NCBI GenBank assembly: GCA_010015655.1
Contig: ML976688.1
Location: forward strand, 438,411 to 502,410
Length of the DNA: 64,000 bases
Direction of reading: 5' to 3'
Source of the DNA: Bimuria novae-zelandiae CBS 107.79
Lineage: Eukaryota; Ascomycota; Dothideomycetes; Pleosporales; Didymosphaeriaceae
Both the position numbers and the translations under genes were made by a program. A model generated the notes under the pieces. It was not told the DNA's origin. It saw only the letters and a program-made list of their open reading frames with translations, and did no database searches. Position 1 is the first letter of the stretch. The number at the start of each line of letters is the position of its first letter. Below, in pieces: positions 23,263 to 33,513 of the stretch.

Positions 23263-24400
23263 TATCTCTAGGCTGCTTACATTATTAGATAGTAATTAAC
23301 CCAGTTTATCTCTCTCTGTTGTACGCAAATAGTTATAAGCCTAGATTATACTTGTAATTAATAATTACTAAGTTTATTTATTATCTTTTACAAAAGACCT
23401 AATATAGATAATAGCTATAGAGTAGTATTACTATTAATTACGATGTTACTTATCGACTTAGGAGTCACACGCATAACTATTATACTAGATAGACTAGTAG
23501 ATTAGGAGTTATAGTTCTAGCTATAACGAGAGAAGGCTATTATAGACGGTATCTAAAAATACTATAATATCTTAAAGCTAAAAGATAAGCTACTAAAGAT
23601 TATTAAACTTATAAAACCATTGCCTAGCGCTATTAAGGATAAAGTAACCACGATTAGCTAGCTAAATATAGGCTAGTAGGCGATATACAGCGATCTCCTT
23701 TATAACTAGAGATATAAAAGAATAGAATATATAAACCTAAAGCGGAGAGAGGGCAAGCTTCTTATCGAAATTAGCCGTACTATTGCGACTTACTACCTTT
23801 ACCTAATTAATAAAAACAATAACATTTATAATTAATTAATCGCGCTTAAATAAAAGCTTGTACTAATAGTAGCTACACGTAGTAAAAAACTAGTAACTAA
23901 ATACTACGCTCTATAGAAGAAGCCTTCAAGCTATAACTTTACATAATAGCTTAATAATTAGATTTATATTATAAATTAATATATAGAGGCAGATCTTTCT
24001 AAGATAATGGACTATTAAGCCTAAAATAAATTTTTAATAGTTATTAAAATAATAACTCCTAAGTAGGCCAGTGCATTATATTATAACCTTATTCTAAAAG
24101 AGACTATGAGGAAAATAGACGAGATTTAATCTCTAGCAGACTATGTTACCTAATTTAGGATATATTATTAATAAATCGAATTTTATACAGATTTGCTTAG
24201 AACTTTTGCTACACTGCGCGTTTCAGTGCAAGAGAACCAAGAACAGAAAGCACGATCGTTAAGCAAGGGATATTAGAAAACACCAGAGTGTGTCTATAGA
24301 GGCCAACACTAGTATAAGGACTACTAGTACCTAGTTCTAGATCATCCAAAGAGACTAAAGAACTTCTAACCCTCTTTTATCTACCTTTTTTTTAGAACTT
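23263..24400 (+). pseudogene. Truncated gag of a copia-like element (copia-III)
   Basis: RIP-degraded plus-strand coding with gag-like segments such as LADYVT and IEFYTDLLRTFATL near 24,140-24,220, and a damaged knuckle starting CVYRGQH near 24,290. No protease, integrase or RT follows; the sequence passes into ordinary DNA at about 24,400, so the element is cut off here. It also marks the right edge of the transposon block. Confidence 0.5.
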
Positions 24401-25249
24401 TATATAAACTAAATACCTAGACTAAAGTGCGTCCAGCCCTTTCCGTGGCGCATCGACTAAAAGTTCAAGTCCGATGATACTGGTCTCGATCAGCCGGAAT
24501 GAGACAATGTCAACCTTTGGACCGGTGCTGGGTTCGACGGGCCGTCTCGGACGGCGCTTTACGCCTTTGGCTCCCTCTTGATAAGGTCGGACGTGCATAA
24601 GAATAAAAACATTCTACTCCAACTCTGTCATTTTTTGATCATTGGTAGAGGGCATGCGTTTTTAATGTTGTTATATTTTCCTTGCCAAATATGAGCTCCA
24701 CACCGGGTCTCAAAACCAGAAGCTGACCAGCTTCTGTACGGAGGATACATAATCGCGCATCTCTTCTGATGATTGTGTGTAAAAAAAAATTCTTTGTTTG
24801 TCGTTGGATATGTAATCGTGGTGATGCAGCATTTATATTCTTACGGTTTTCCAACTGAAGGAGCACACTACATACCGCGAGACACACCGCAGTGTGTCTT
24901 CCTGCTTGCTTCCGTCGGACGGCGCATCCACTTCCAACAGCGTTCGTCCGCCCAGCCGTCCCTGGGGGCCCGCGATCCAATACACAGCCCACCGAGTCGT
25001 CGCCGCTCGCTCCGACCCCGCCGTCGTGCGTTTGCCTCTCACCCAGTTCCGCACGCCTCCATCGGCCCGCCTCTCTCACCACCTAGGCCGTTTGACTAAC
25101 CCCGCTAAAGCTATTTAAGACTTCCGTTCACTCCCATCCCCCATCCTTCCTACACTCCACACTCCCGAGGTCCATCTCCTACATACCACTGTCGAGGTCC
25201 TCGCCTGTCCGGACTTTCCACCCCTGTCGTACACAACACAAAGACTCAG
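24401..25249. promoter_or_regulatory. Upstream region of pseudogene A
   Basis: Composition changes to normal at about 24,400. The segment holds a perfect 8-bp inverted repeat around AGAAGCTGACCAGCTTCT at 24,718-24,735, an A9 run at 24,781, and a C-rich stretch to 25,200 typical of a fungal pyrimidine-rich core promoter or leader. Overlapping ORFs on both strands look fortuitous. Confidence 0.4.
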
Positions 25250-25993
25250 GTAGGCATGAGTAGAGCTTCCTTCCTAGCAGGAATGGCCCAAGTTTTCGAG
25301 CAGCTGTGCTAACTGTGAACAACAGCGCCTAAGATCGACATCCCCAGACACCTAGTCACCAAGGCTAGAGGAAACGCTACGACTGGAGGCAACGTCGCAT
25401 ACAACTCGATGGTCGACCAGATCAAGAAGTAAATCGGAAAAGAGACGAAAATCCTCAACAACATTCCTACTGCTCTAAAGTTAGTGCCTCACACAGCGGT
25501 TGCCCAACTGTCGACGCGCGGACCGACGGTGATCTGCCCATTTAAGTTCCACGTGGGAATCGCGCAGGGAGGTGATGAACGCGGCCCTTTATGGGCTTTC
25601 CTTGTGAAGAACGAAAACAACCCCAAGGTGATCTATTACATCTACCACGCAGCCGCCCAAGTCGGAGATGAACAGGGCTCGAATGACACCTGGAAACCTT
25701 GCACAGTTAAAGACTGGAATACAACTGTGACTCTACGACCAGCCCTGAAGACTACAGGCCAGGACTTGTCATGCGAGCAGGTCTCTGCCCTCGCCAAATG
25801 CATCTTCTACCGGGACGGGTTCCTAGGAGCCAGTAAGGAGGATCACCGAACATCAAGTTCTCCAAGAATTTTGAGAATCTTGTAGTGGCAGTGTGCGGCA
25901 GGTTGAAGGAGGTACCAGCGACGGTGAGTACCAGGCGCTTCTAAGTGTTGAGGGAGGCGCTCCCCGGCATACGGAAGGAGCACGCTCGCCCTA

Positions 25994-26039
25994 CTATGAT
26001 TCCCCAACCCAGCGCACGTCCCCACCCAACGCACGTTTT
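25994..26039 (+). repeat. Left terminal inverted repeat of Fot1-II
   Basis: Pairs with 28,114-28,158 on the opposite strand over about 45 bases, with one A/G difference at position 3 and one extra A in the run CCCCAACCC. Confidence 0.92.
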
Positions 26040-28113
26040 TCGTCTCCCATAACTAAAACCTACGCATCTTAAAACATCAATATCTCTACGAAAAACCATA
26101 ATATGGAGGCCGCGATTGCAGCAATTAAATCCCTAAAACTTAGTAATAAACCTAATTATACTTAAATTATAAAAAAGTATAAGGTTAATTATATAACTTT
26201 ATCTAAAAGAGCGCGAGGTATTTAGGGTACTAAATAAAAGGTAAATAATAAATACTATCTTTTTACCTAATAAAAAAATTTATATTTTATTACTTATATT
26301 AATAAGCTTTGCGTACGCGGCTTGCCACCTATAAGGTAAATAATATAAAATTTTATAACCTAAATTACCTAAAATGAGCCTAAAAAGCACTAGGTAAATT
26401 AATTTATTAACTATTATAATATTAAGCTTATTAATTAATAGACTAGCGGTATAGACATCTTACGCTATAGAGCTAACTTTACTTTTAAATATAAGCTATA
26501 TTTTAATCTCCTATGTAAAAAGATTAATTAGTATAATATTAAGCTACGATATATATTTAATATAGATATAAAAGAATTTTTAATTAGGATACTTAGCAGG
26601 ATAAAGAAAATTTTCCCTTACTAATAATATAAACGTAGAGAGATTAAGCAAATAATATAAGATAATAATAAAAAGTAGATTATAATAATTATATATATTT
26701 ATACTAACGATTTAGCTCTTACGCTTGCCCTTATTTATTAAATAGCTTTAAGTAATTTCTAAAATATCTAGCTTTAAAATTTTAACCTTAATATCTATAA
26801 GACCTTCTTTACCTTATTACTAAGTAGATAGACTAACAATAAGCTTAGCTTATAATAGTTAAAGTAAGTATTTAATTATAAAATAAAAGTAAAAGTAAGA
26901 CGTGCCTATTGCCTATTAAATCTTAATAGCTATAGCTCTTATATTATAATAGACTTTATTAAATGCTATAATAAAAACTATATACTCCTCGCTATATATC
27001 CTCCGCACGCTACCCACACGCTTTAGCCACTCGACGTTTCCCTCTTTAAGCCTCTCTCGTCGGCTTACAGCGCGGAGCTCACGAGCTTTATATATAACTA
27101 CCAGGACATCTTCTCTATCACTAAGAGAGATTTCTATCGCCTCTTTTACGTCGCGTGGCACACTACCTTTAAGGAAGAGATAATATTAAAGGCGTTTAAA
27201 GTAATTAGGCTTACGCTATTTAACTTTAACGTTATTTTTTAAAGATTTACTTAGAAGGATTATAAGAGGCCTTTTTTAAGTAAAAGTAGTATATTAATTT
27301 TTTTAGCTTTAGATTAGCGTAGGATCAAACGTTTACTAAAGTAAGTAATAATAAAAATAATAAGTAGGTATAATTTTTACGCTTAATTTTTACGCTTTAT
27401 AACTCTTATAAAGCCTTTATATAATAGCTATATAAAGTTAACTCCTATAACACGAGAATAAGTAATTATGTAAAGCCCTTTATAATAAAAAGAAGCGTTA
27501 TTAACGTAGTAAATTTTTTTATTTTAAGCGCCTAATAATTATAATAATAAAGCTATATTTTAATTACCTATAAAGGTTTAAGACGCCCGTAAGAGGTAAG
27601 CGTAAAAGGACCTTAATAATAAGCTTACGTAATAATAAAAGATAAAGAATTAATGCCTTAGAGAGTTATAAAAGTAAGAAAAATAAGCTATAAAGAAGGA
27701 GAAAGTACGTATAAAGTTAGTAATTAAAAAATTATACTTTTAATAATAAAAAGTAAAAGCGCGTAAGCGAAAGAAGGATTAAATTATAAAATAAGCTAAA
27801 ATATAACTTTACTAGAACTTTTAAGCCTCTTAAAAAGCTACTAGGCGAACTAGTAAGATCTATTTACTTCTTAAAAGGCTTTTTAAAATACTTAAAGTTA
27901 TTACTATTAATAATATTCCTAAAGTTAATAAGGTACCCCTAGTAGCTAGGTCTACGTATACTTATAAAGTTTAGCTCTTATAACGCTATTATAAGTAGTT
28001 TATTACTACTTATTAATTTAAATATATTTTATATTTACTTCTATAAAAACTCCTGTAATTATAGCTATCGTGGCTGGCTCTATAGCCTTATTGTGTGGGT
28101 GGTCAACATCTCG

Positions 28114-28158
28114 AAAACGTGCGTTGGGTGGGGACGTGCGCTGGGTGGGGAATCACAG
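28114..28158 (-). repeat. Right terminal inverted repeat of Fot1-II
   Basis: Reverse complement of the left end. Followed by the TA duplication. Confidence 0.92.
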
Positions 28159-28628
28159 TACGGTATAGGCGGCTTCCTGCCTACATAATTGTATACTAAA
28201 AAGACTCAACTTTTCAACATTAAGTTCCACTACCGCTAATCTCGTGAACGATTCGGGCGCGTTCATACTATCCCCGAGCAGGATCTCCTCGCCATCACTG
28301 CCACCAACCTCAGCAGAACAGAGCCGTCCGTCGGGCCCGTCCACCCGCAAGCGCGGGTCCCCCCACCCCGACGTGGTAAGTGTCCAAAAGATCCATCCTT
28401 TCTTCTCTAGAGGATGTGTAACTTACCAAAACAAAGGCACCGGGCGCAGAGTTGAGCGAGGTTGAAGAGGCCGTCCGTATCGCTTCTAGGAAGTTGGAGC
28501 AAATCGACCAGGATCGACGGAACTGCCAGGACAAACTGAAACTGCTCGACAAGGAGAAGGAATACGTGCAGAAGATCTTGGATAAGAAAACCTAGCTGCA
28601 GGAGAGCAACAAGCGCCGCAGGGTGTGA

Positions 28629-31256
28629 ATAGGGGAGACGTAGATTCCCATTGGAGAAGTGAGCTCAAAGAACGTTGCCGAGGTGCCAAGGTGTCAATGT
28701 TTGTATCTGCTTTCTGTCGACATCCGCCATCCATGTAAATGTGCGGAGGCCAGCTGGACGGAAGGATTTTTTCCCAGGATATGGAAGGCAGAACACGGAC
28801 GGCGAGAGCGAGTCCAAACAAAGGCTTAGGGAACATAGAGGAAAAGTTTTTAAATTCAATGCATCCTCCATCTGTTTTTCTCTCACGAGTCTCACTTTGA
28901 CATTGCGGGCCACTGGCCCACCGCCATCCTATTTATTTAAAGCACTATCCACATGTTTAGGCTATCGCTCGGCGCCAACGTGCGGACGCGGACCCGCGGC
29001 GATGATTGCGGACGCATACTTATGGGACATGTAAGGTGGGTGGGCACGCCGCAACCGGCCGCGTGCCAGGACTCTCCGTGTCCGCAGCCCTTATAAACGC
29101 AGAAATCTGTACGGCGCCCGTGGGACATGAGCAATGCCCCCCATATCATTATTTGTGCCTAGGGCGCTGGCATTCTGGCAGTATACCTATGGAACTCCTA
29201 ACGCATAAGCACCGTCTCCCCTTATAGTGCACCCGCTCAGCCCCCACCATTCCAGCTTCCCATCCTCATGAACAACGCCGGCGTCGCCCTTATCCCGCGC
29301 GTATCTTGTACGGCGCTGTATTTCCAGGAATAGCTCTTATATAATATGCAGCCTTAATAGTTATTTTTGAACCGTGCTTTTAGCAACTACGCGGCGGCGA
29401 CGGCAGCGGCAACGTTGTTGTCTTCTTATACATCTTTTATGGCGCCGGCCCTTTTAATAGACCCTGGGGTTCCTCTCCTACAGGAGGAGTGCCGCCAGTT
29501 GTAGTAATGCTCTTACCATCTCTCTTAATAGCAGCGCCGCCAACAGGACTTTATAAGAGGCTGTTTGTCCGCCCCTTTAATACCACCATCACCTGCCCCG
29601 TTGCATATTGTATTGGTGCAGCTCTAACTGAGGTGGCGACGCCGCGATACCGCGACACCGCGACACCGCGCTTAAACTTTTCTGTTTTAGCAACGCCTAC
29701 ACTAGTACTTACAGGTCGTCTGTCTGCCCCTGCAGCCCCTATCGCCCGTGTCTTTAGTATAAATAAAAGTGTTATTAACGGGTACGCCGCCGTGGCCATC
29801 ACTTCAGGATTACTCTCAATGGCACCTCTAAGGCACTTATATAAAATTATAAGAATGCCTACACTATTTATATTTACAGTGGGGGCGGCTAGAGTAACAG
29901 CGGCGACGGCTGAGGTAACGGCAACAGCTAGAGGGACGGCAACAGCTAGAGGGACGGCAACAGTTAAAGGGACGGCGACGGCTGGGGGCACAGCGACGGC
30001 TAAAGGAACGGTAATAGTTATGGTGATAGCGACAGCTGCGGTAATAGAATCGGCGGACATATGATCAGCAGCCCTTTAAAGGACAGTGGAAAGGACCCTC
30101 TAATCTATTGCTGCAGTCAGGGTTGTAAGAATGCTTTTAATTTTATCCTAAGCAACTATAGCGGCGAAGGCGACCCTATTATAGGCAACCCTTAACTGTA
30201 GCCTTGTTTAGGAATAAGAGGATACTCTTAATATGTCCCCCTTAACACTCACGCGTGACGCCGCGGCGACAGTGATAAATGGTTATTAGTCCGCACACCT
30301 CTTCCGCCATAGCTTGGTTTAGCACGGCAATGGTACTCCTAGTTTGTTCCTGTTCCGACCACCGCAGAGTAGTGTTAATGCCCTCCCAGCTAACCTCTCA
30401 TCATTCTCAGAAATAAGAACAGGTCTTCCTTCTAGTACACCACCCCAACCACGACCACGGCCCCAACAGCAACAAAACTCGCGGTCCGTCTCCCTCCATA
30501 GTAGAGGTCGGGGCACCTTCACGGACGGCCGTCCGCACCCTTTTGCTATAGCTCGGCGACGGCATCTCGTCCACACCCATCTTATCCTCCTTCCAGCGTC
30601 CGCGGCGCCGCGCCACCCCTGGACCGCCGGCCCACGATGTTTTCAGCGGCGTCGCCCATTGTCAGGGCAAACAGACCCTCGTCGGCGCAGGTGTCGCCGG
30701 GTGGGTGTCGCTGGGCGGGCGTCGACCGTGCTTTTGCGGACCTACATGTAATATTCACACTATTTCTTTGCGTGCTCTTTCTTTTGGCTATTCATTTCGT
30801 TTCCTCCGCTGGTCTACCTGTTGTCTCGGAGTCAAGTTTGTAACCTTTGACCGGGAAGGTATACAGATAACTCCCTGCCCATTCCCTTTTTGCTATCCAA
30901 TCAGAGCTACTTCGTGTTCAAGGGGACAGTGAAGAGGGCAATTGCAGGCGAATGGACGAAGAACAGCACCGAATGGTCTGCAGCATACAATAAGGACAAC
31001 ACCCATGACATTACCCTCATCCCAAATCTACCTAGTGTCATGTCAGACAGCCCTAGCCAAGGAAATACCCAACCCGTATCACAATACAGATCATGCAATA
31101 GTGATACTAAACGCCAACCTCCTTCCATTTCTAGTAATCCCATCCCATTCCTTTTCCTTGTCGTCAACATGTGAAACCCGTGACCCGTCATCCATACATC
31201 GTGACCAAGCTTTGACAGCCGCAGTCTTCGCACAATTCACCGGGTAATTGTCTTTC
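28629..31256. other. Gene-poor border region
   Basis: Ordinary to GC-rich composition. I find no ORF with recognisable protein features. Overlapping open frames on both strands around 29,490-30,060 arise from a GC-rich tandem repeat, and those at 30,320-30,930 and 30,890-31,250 have no domain-like content. It may contain diverged repeats or long UTRs. Confidence 0.5.
29887..30050. repeat. 18-bp minisatellite
   Basis: Diverged tandem copies of an 18-bp unit such as AGCTAGAGGGACGGCAAC. Being a multiple of three it keeps frames open on both strands, giving Thr/Ala/Gly-rich and Val/Ala/Pro-rich shadow ORFs. Confidence 0.75.
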
Positions 31257-31382
31257 GTAGCAGGAGACGCCTCGGTCGTAGCAGGAGACGCCTCGGTCGT
31301 ATCAGGAGACGCCTCGGTCGTAGCAGGAGACGCCTCGGCCATAGCAGGAGACGCCTCGATCATAGCACAAGACGCCTCAGAC
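31257..31382. repeat. 21-bp minisatellite, six copies
   Basis: Six tandem copies of a 21-bp unit, GTAGCAGGAGACGCCTCGGT plus C, with the last two diverging. It begins about 44 bp beyond the Yop1 stop codon, so it would fall in the 3' UTR of that gene. The heptapeptide ORF it encodes on the plus strand (VVAGDAS repeats) is probably incidental. Confidence 0.85.
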
Positions 31383-31425
31383 CCTGGTGGTGCGGCTGTC
31401 AGAAACTTGCAAGCTCGGCAGCCAT

Positions 31426-32390
31426 TTAAGAAGCATGTGGCTTGCCAGCAGAGTCGACCTGGGCGCGGAGGTTGGCGGCGGTCGAGCCGGACTCGGAGAA
31501 GTAGCGGGAGAAGACGGGCTGGAGGAAGGAGCGGAAGATGACTTGGGCACCACTGTATGCTGTGAGCTTTGATACGTGTAATTTTGAGAATGGAAAACAT
31601 ACGAGGTCTGGGGAAGGGCCATCCAAAGAACGAGAACGAACTTGAAAGTGTAGTAAAAGGCTGCTTCGGTTAGTCCCGCATTGCAGACTTCTTATCTCGG
31701 CGACTTACGGAACCAGTAAACAGCGTTTACGGCGCTCTCAAACACACTACTAAGGTTAGTAGAAGTTCGGAACTCAGTGAGATCCGCTACTTACGTCAAG
31801 AAAGCATAAACCACCCAGTACTATTCACTGGTGCATTAGCATATTGTTATTTTGTAACCAAGTGGGGTAATGTGATGAGCTAGAGGGGCCGAGAAATAGA
31901 TAGAATGCATACCGTAAGCCACTGCGATTAAGTTAGCACAAGTTCGTAAAACAATAACGGCGAAAATAGTCGCGGACCGCCAATACGCACCTGAGTGTCA
32001 TCGACCTTGCTGGCGCTGAACAAGGCCGAGAGGGAGTAGTATCCGGGAATGGCGAAGCCAGCGACGTTGACAAGGAAGGCACCGGCGATGTTAAAGAAAA
32101 CGAGGAAGAAGTATAGACCGGCAAGGCCGAGGATGGCGTAGACCTTGGGCACCGACGTCTGCTTCTCGAAGTTGTTGAGCGCGGGGTATTTCGACAGCTG
32201 CGCGCACAGTGTTAGCCAGAGAGCAGAAGCAGCGGCAGAATAAAGGGACGATATTGACGGTGTGGCGCATTCTTGACTGCTTGCAACACCCTGCAACGGA
32301 GGGACACGAAGGGTGGGGTGGTGGTAAATAGAAGCGTACCTCTTTGTCGAGCTGCGACAGATGGGCTTGTGCCTTCTCCTGTACAGACAT
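31426..32390 (-). CDS. YOP1: Yop1, ER-membrane curvature protein (REEP/DP1/HVA22 family)
   Basis: Seven exons on the minus strand: 32390-32340, 32197-31991, 31921-31913 (only 9 nt, Trp-Leu-Thr), 31820-31795, 31746-31709, 31660-31603 and 31552-31426. They give 171 aa, the usual size of the family. The protein starts MSVQEKAQAHLSQLDKE and continues LSKYPALNNFEKQTSVPK, a hydrophobic hairpin (LYFFLVFFNIAG), IPGYYSLSALF, YWVVYAFLTVFES, then GAQVIFRSFLQPVF and SGSTAANLRAQ. Reading phase is preserved at every junction. Family knowledge: Yop1 with reticulons shapes tubular ER through hairpin wedges and oligomers. The gene is divergent from the RFX gene, with about 1.1 kb between starts. Only the last exon acceptor (CATACAG) had to be chosen by frame. 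Confidence 0.95.
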
Positions 32391-33513
32391 TGTGGGATAT
32401 ATTGTGTATAGAGGCGTATACAGGTAGTATATGCAGGTGTTGAGGCAGTGGGCGGGAGCTGAAATGTGTGGTATGACGGCGCGTGCTGATGTGTCTTTAT
32501 GGATTGAAGGGGATAGGCACTGGTGTTTGTGCGATGCGAGGGGTGCCCGCGTCATCGCGTAAGCAAACAGGGCAAGACGTCACCCGCCGGACTTTCACAA
32601 GCCAGTACGACGCCATCAAAAAGCAAGTGCATCTCTCTTTCCCCAGAACGGCTGCAGTGTGTTAGTTTTCCTCGAGCTTCCTTTTGGTCTGCAGCGTTAG
32701 GGCGAGAGGAACTCAGACGTTTGGTCATAGAATTAAGCCGGATGAGCCTGGCCTGAGAGGCATGGCTGGCAGGAGTACATACAACATGCACTTCTCGATC
32801 AAACAATCAACTATAGCGACCTTTTGTACTTTTTCGATAGCTACATGTCATCATTGTTCACAAACTCGAGATGGTCGAGTCGCATCACGTGCAGCCTCAC
32901 TTGGATCCTGCCGAACCTGGAACGGCCATGACATAAGCCGGGTCGCCGTTTCCTCGCCAAACAAAGCGTCAACAAAAGCCAAAACATTGACGTGCGCACC
33001 CTCCCGGCCAGCTCCACGACGCTTCAGTTCTTTAGTCCTTGGGATATTATACTAATATTTGGCTCTTCTCCGTCCATCACTACCACTATTTACCGCCATC
33101 GCCGTGTTCGCCTGTCGCGCCCATCTCCCCTAGCAACGGGCCCGAAACAGCTGCTCGATCCACCGTGGCTTTTGGACGACACAGGCAGACTCCACAGCAG
33201 CTGTGCAGCTTCGCAAGTTTCTCAGGAAGTTTTGATTGCTCGCCAGCGAATGCCCGACGGCAATACTGGTCGCCGTCCTTATTTGTAAACACGCCCAGCA
33301 ATCCACCACAACCCACGCTCCTGCGGGAAGCCGAAGGTAGACCACGAAGGCATTGATAGAGGGACAGCTTTACGGGCAGCATTATAGAATTTCAGTAAGA
33401 ATTACTACCCCGGGAACAGCAATACCGCTGCCAAATGTATTCAGTTTTAATCTAGCATCAGCTTCACGCGAGAGCCACGCCCAGCGCCTGCCAGTAGCAG
33501 CGCTGCGACTCCG
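32391..33513. promoter_or_regulatory. Divergent intergenic region between Yop1 and the RFX gene
   Basis: 1.1 kb separating two oppositely transcribed starts, thus holding both promoters and leaders. ORFs on both strands are short and without domains. I did not find a complete X-box (GTNRCC...RGYAAC); only a half-site CTAGCAAC occurs near 33,134. Confidence 0.5.

Larger units (their letters stand above)
25994..28158 (+). mobile_element. Fot1/pogo-type DNA transposon (Fot1-II) with TIRs, RIPed
   Basis: The element is 2,165 bp, flanked by TA at 25,992-25,993 and 28,159-28,160. Terminal inverted repeats of about 45 bp begin CTATGATTCCCC on the left and CTGTGATTCCCC on the right, differing by one transition and one extra A. 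The transposase starts at the ATG at 26,104 (MEAAIAAIKSLKLSNKP) and shows late DDE_1 blocks near 26,940-27,170 on the plus strand (AIYPPHATHTLQPLDV, LFKPLSSAYSAEL). Stops throughout the frame show RIP. The antisense ORF at 26,916-27,161 is only a shadow of it. It lies inside an intron or linker of pseudogene A. Confidence 0.92.
25250..28628 (+). pseudogene. Family copy A: coiled-coil family gene, dead, split by a Fot1-type transposon
   Basis: Copy A of the four-member unknown family also seen at 38.1, 60.1 and 62.2 kb. An apparent 5'UTR intron spans 25,250-25,325. Coding sequence can be read from about 25,334 but has no ATG at the expected place. A TAA interrupts it near 25,429 (probable CAA). 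Conserved blocks follow: LVPHTAVAQL...CPFKFHVGI, then LWAFLVKNE, then SALAKCIFYRDGFLG. Beyond these the frame must shift by one base to read NIKFSKNFENLVVAVCGRL. A donor at 25,924 opens an intron in which the transposon 25,994-28,158 lies. The Ser/Pro linker resumes at about 28,240. An intron at 28,376-28,436 precedes the coiled coil (LEQIDQDRRNCQDKLKLLDKE), which has a premature TAG at 28,593 (probable CAG) before the basic end KRRRV and TGA at 28,626. Function unknown. Confidence 0.75.

Noticed and set aside
24639..25118. Several overlapping ORFs on both strands before copy A
   Set aside because: Mutually exclusive, Pro/Arg/Ser-rich translations of C-rich leader DNA; no homology pattern.
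26916..27161. 81-codon minus-strand ORF
   Set aside because: Antisense shadow of the Fot1-II transposase DDE region.
29489..30064. Two large overlapping ORFs on opposite strands
   Set aside because: Largely a product of the 18-bp tandem repeat and GC-rich sequence; no start context or domain.
31257..31382. Regular repeats resembling a CRISPR array
   Set aside because: Units are directly contiguous 21-mers without spacers, in a eukaryotic genome: a minisatellite.
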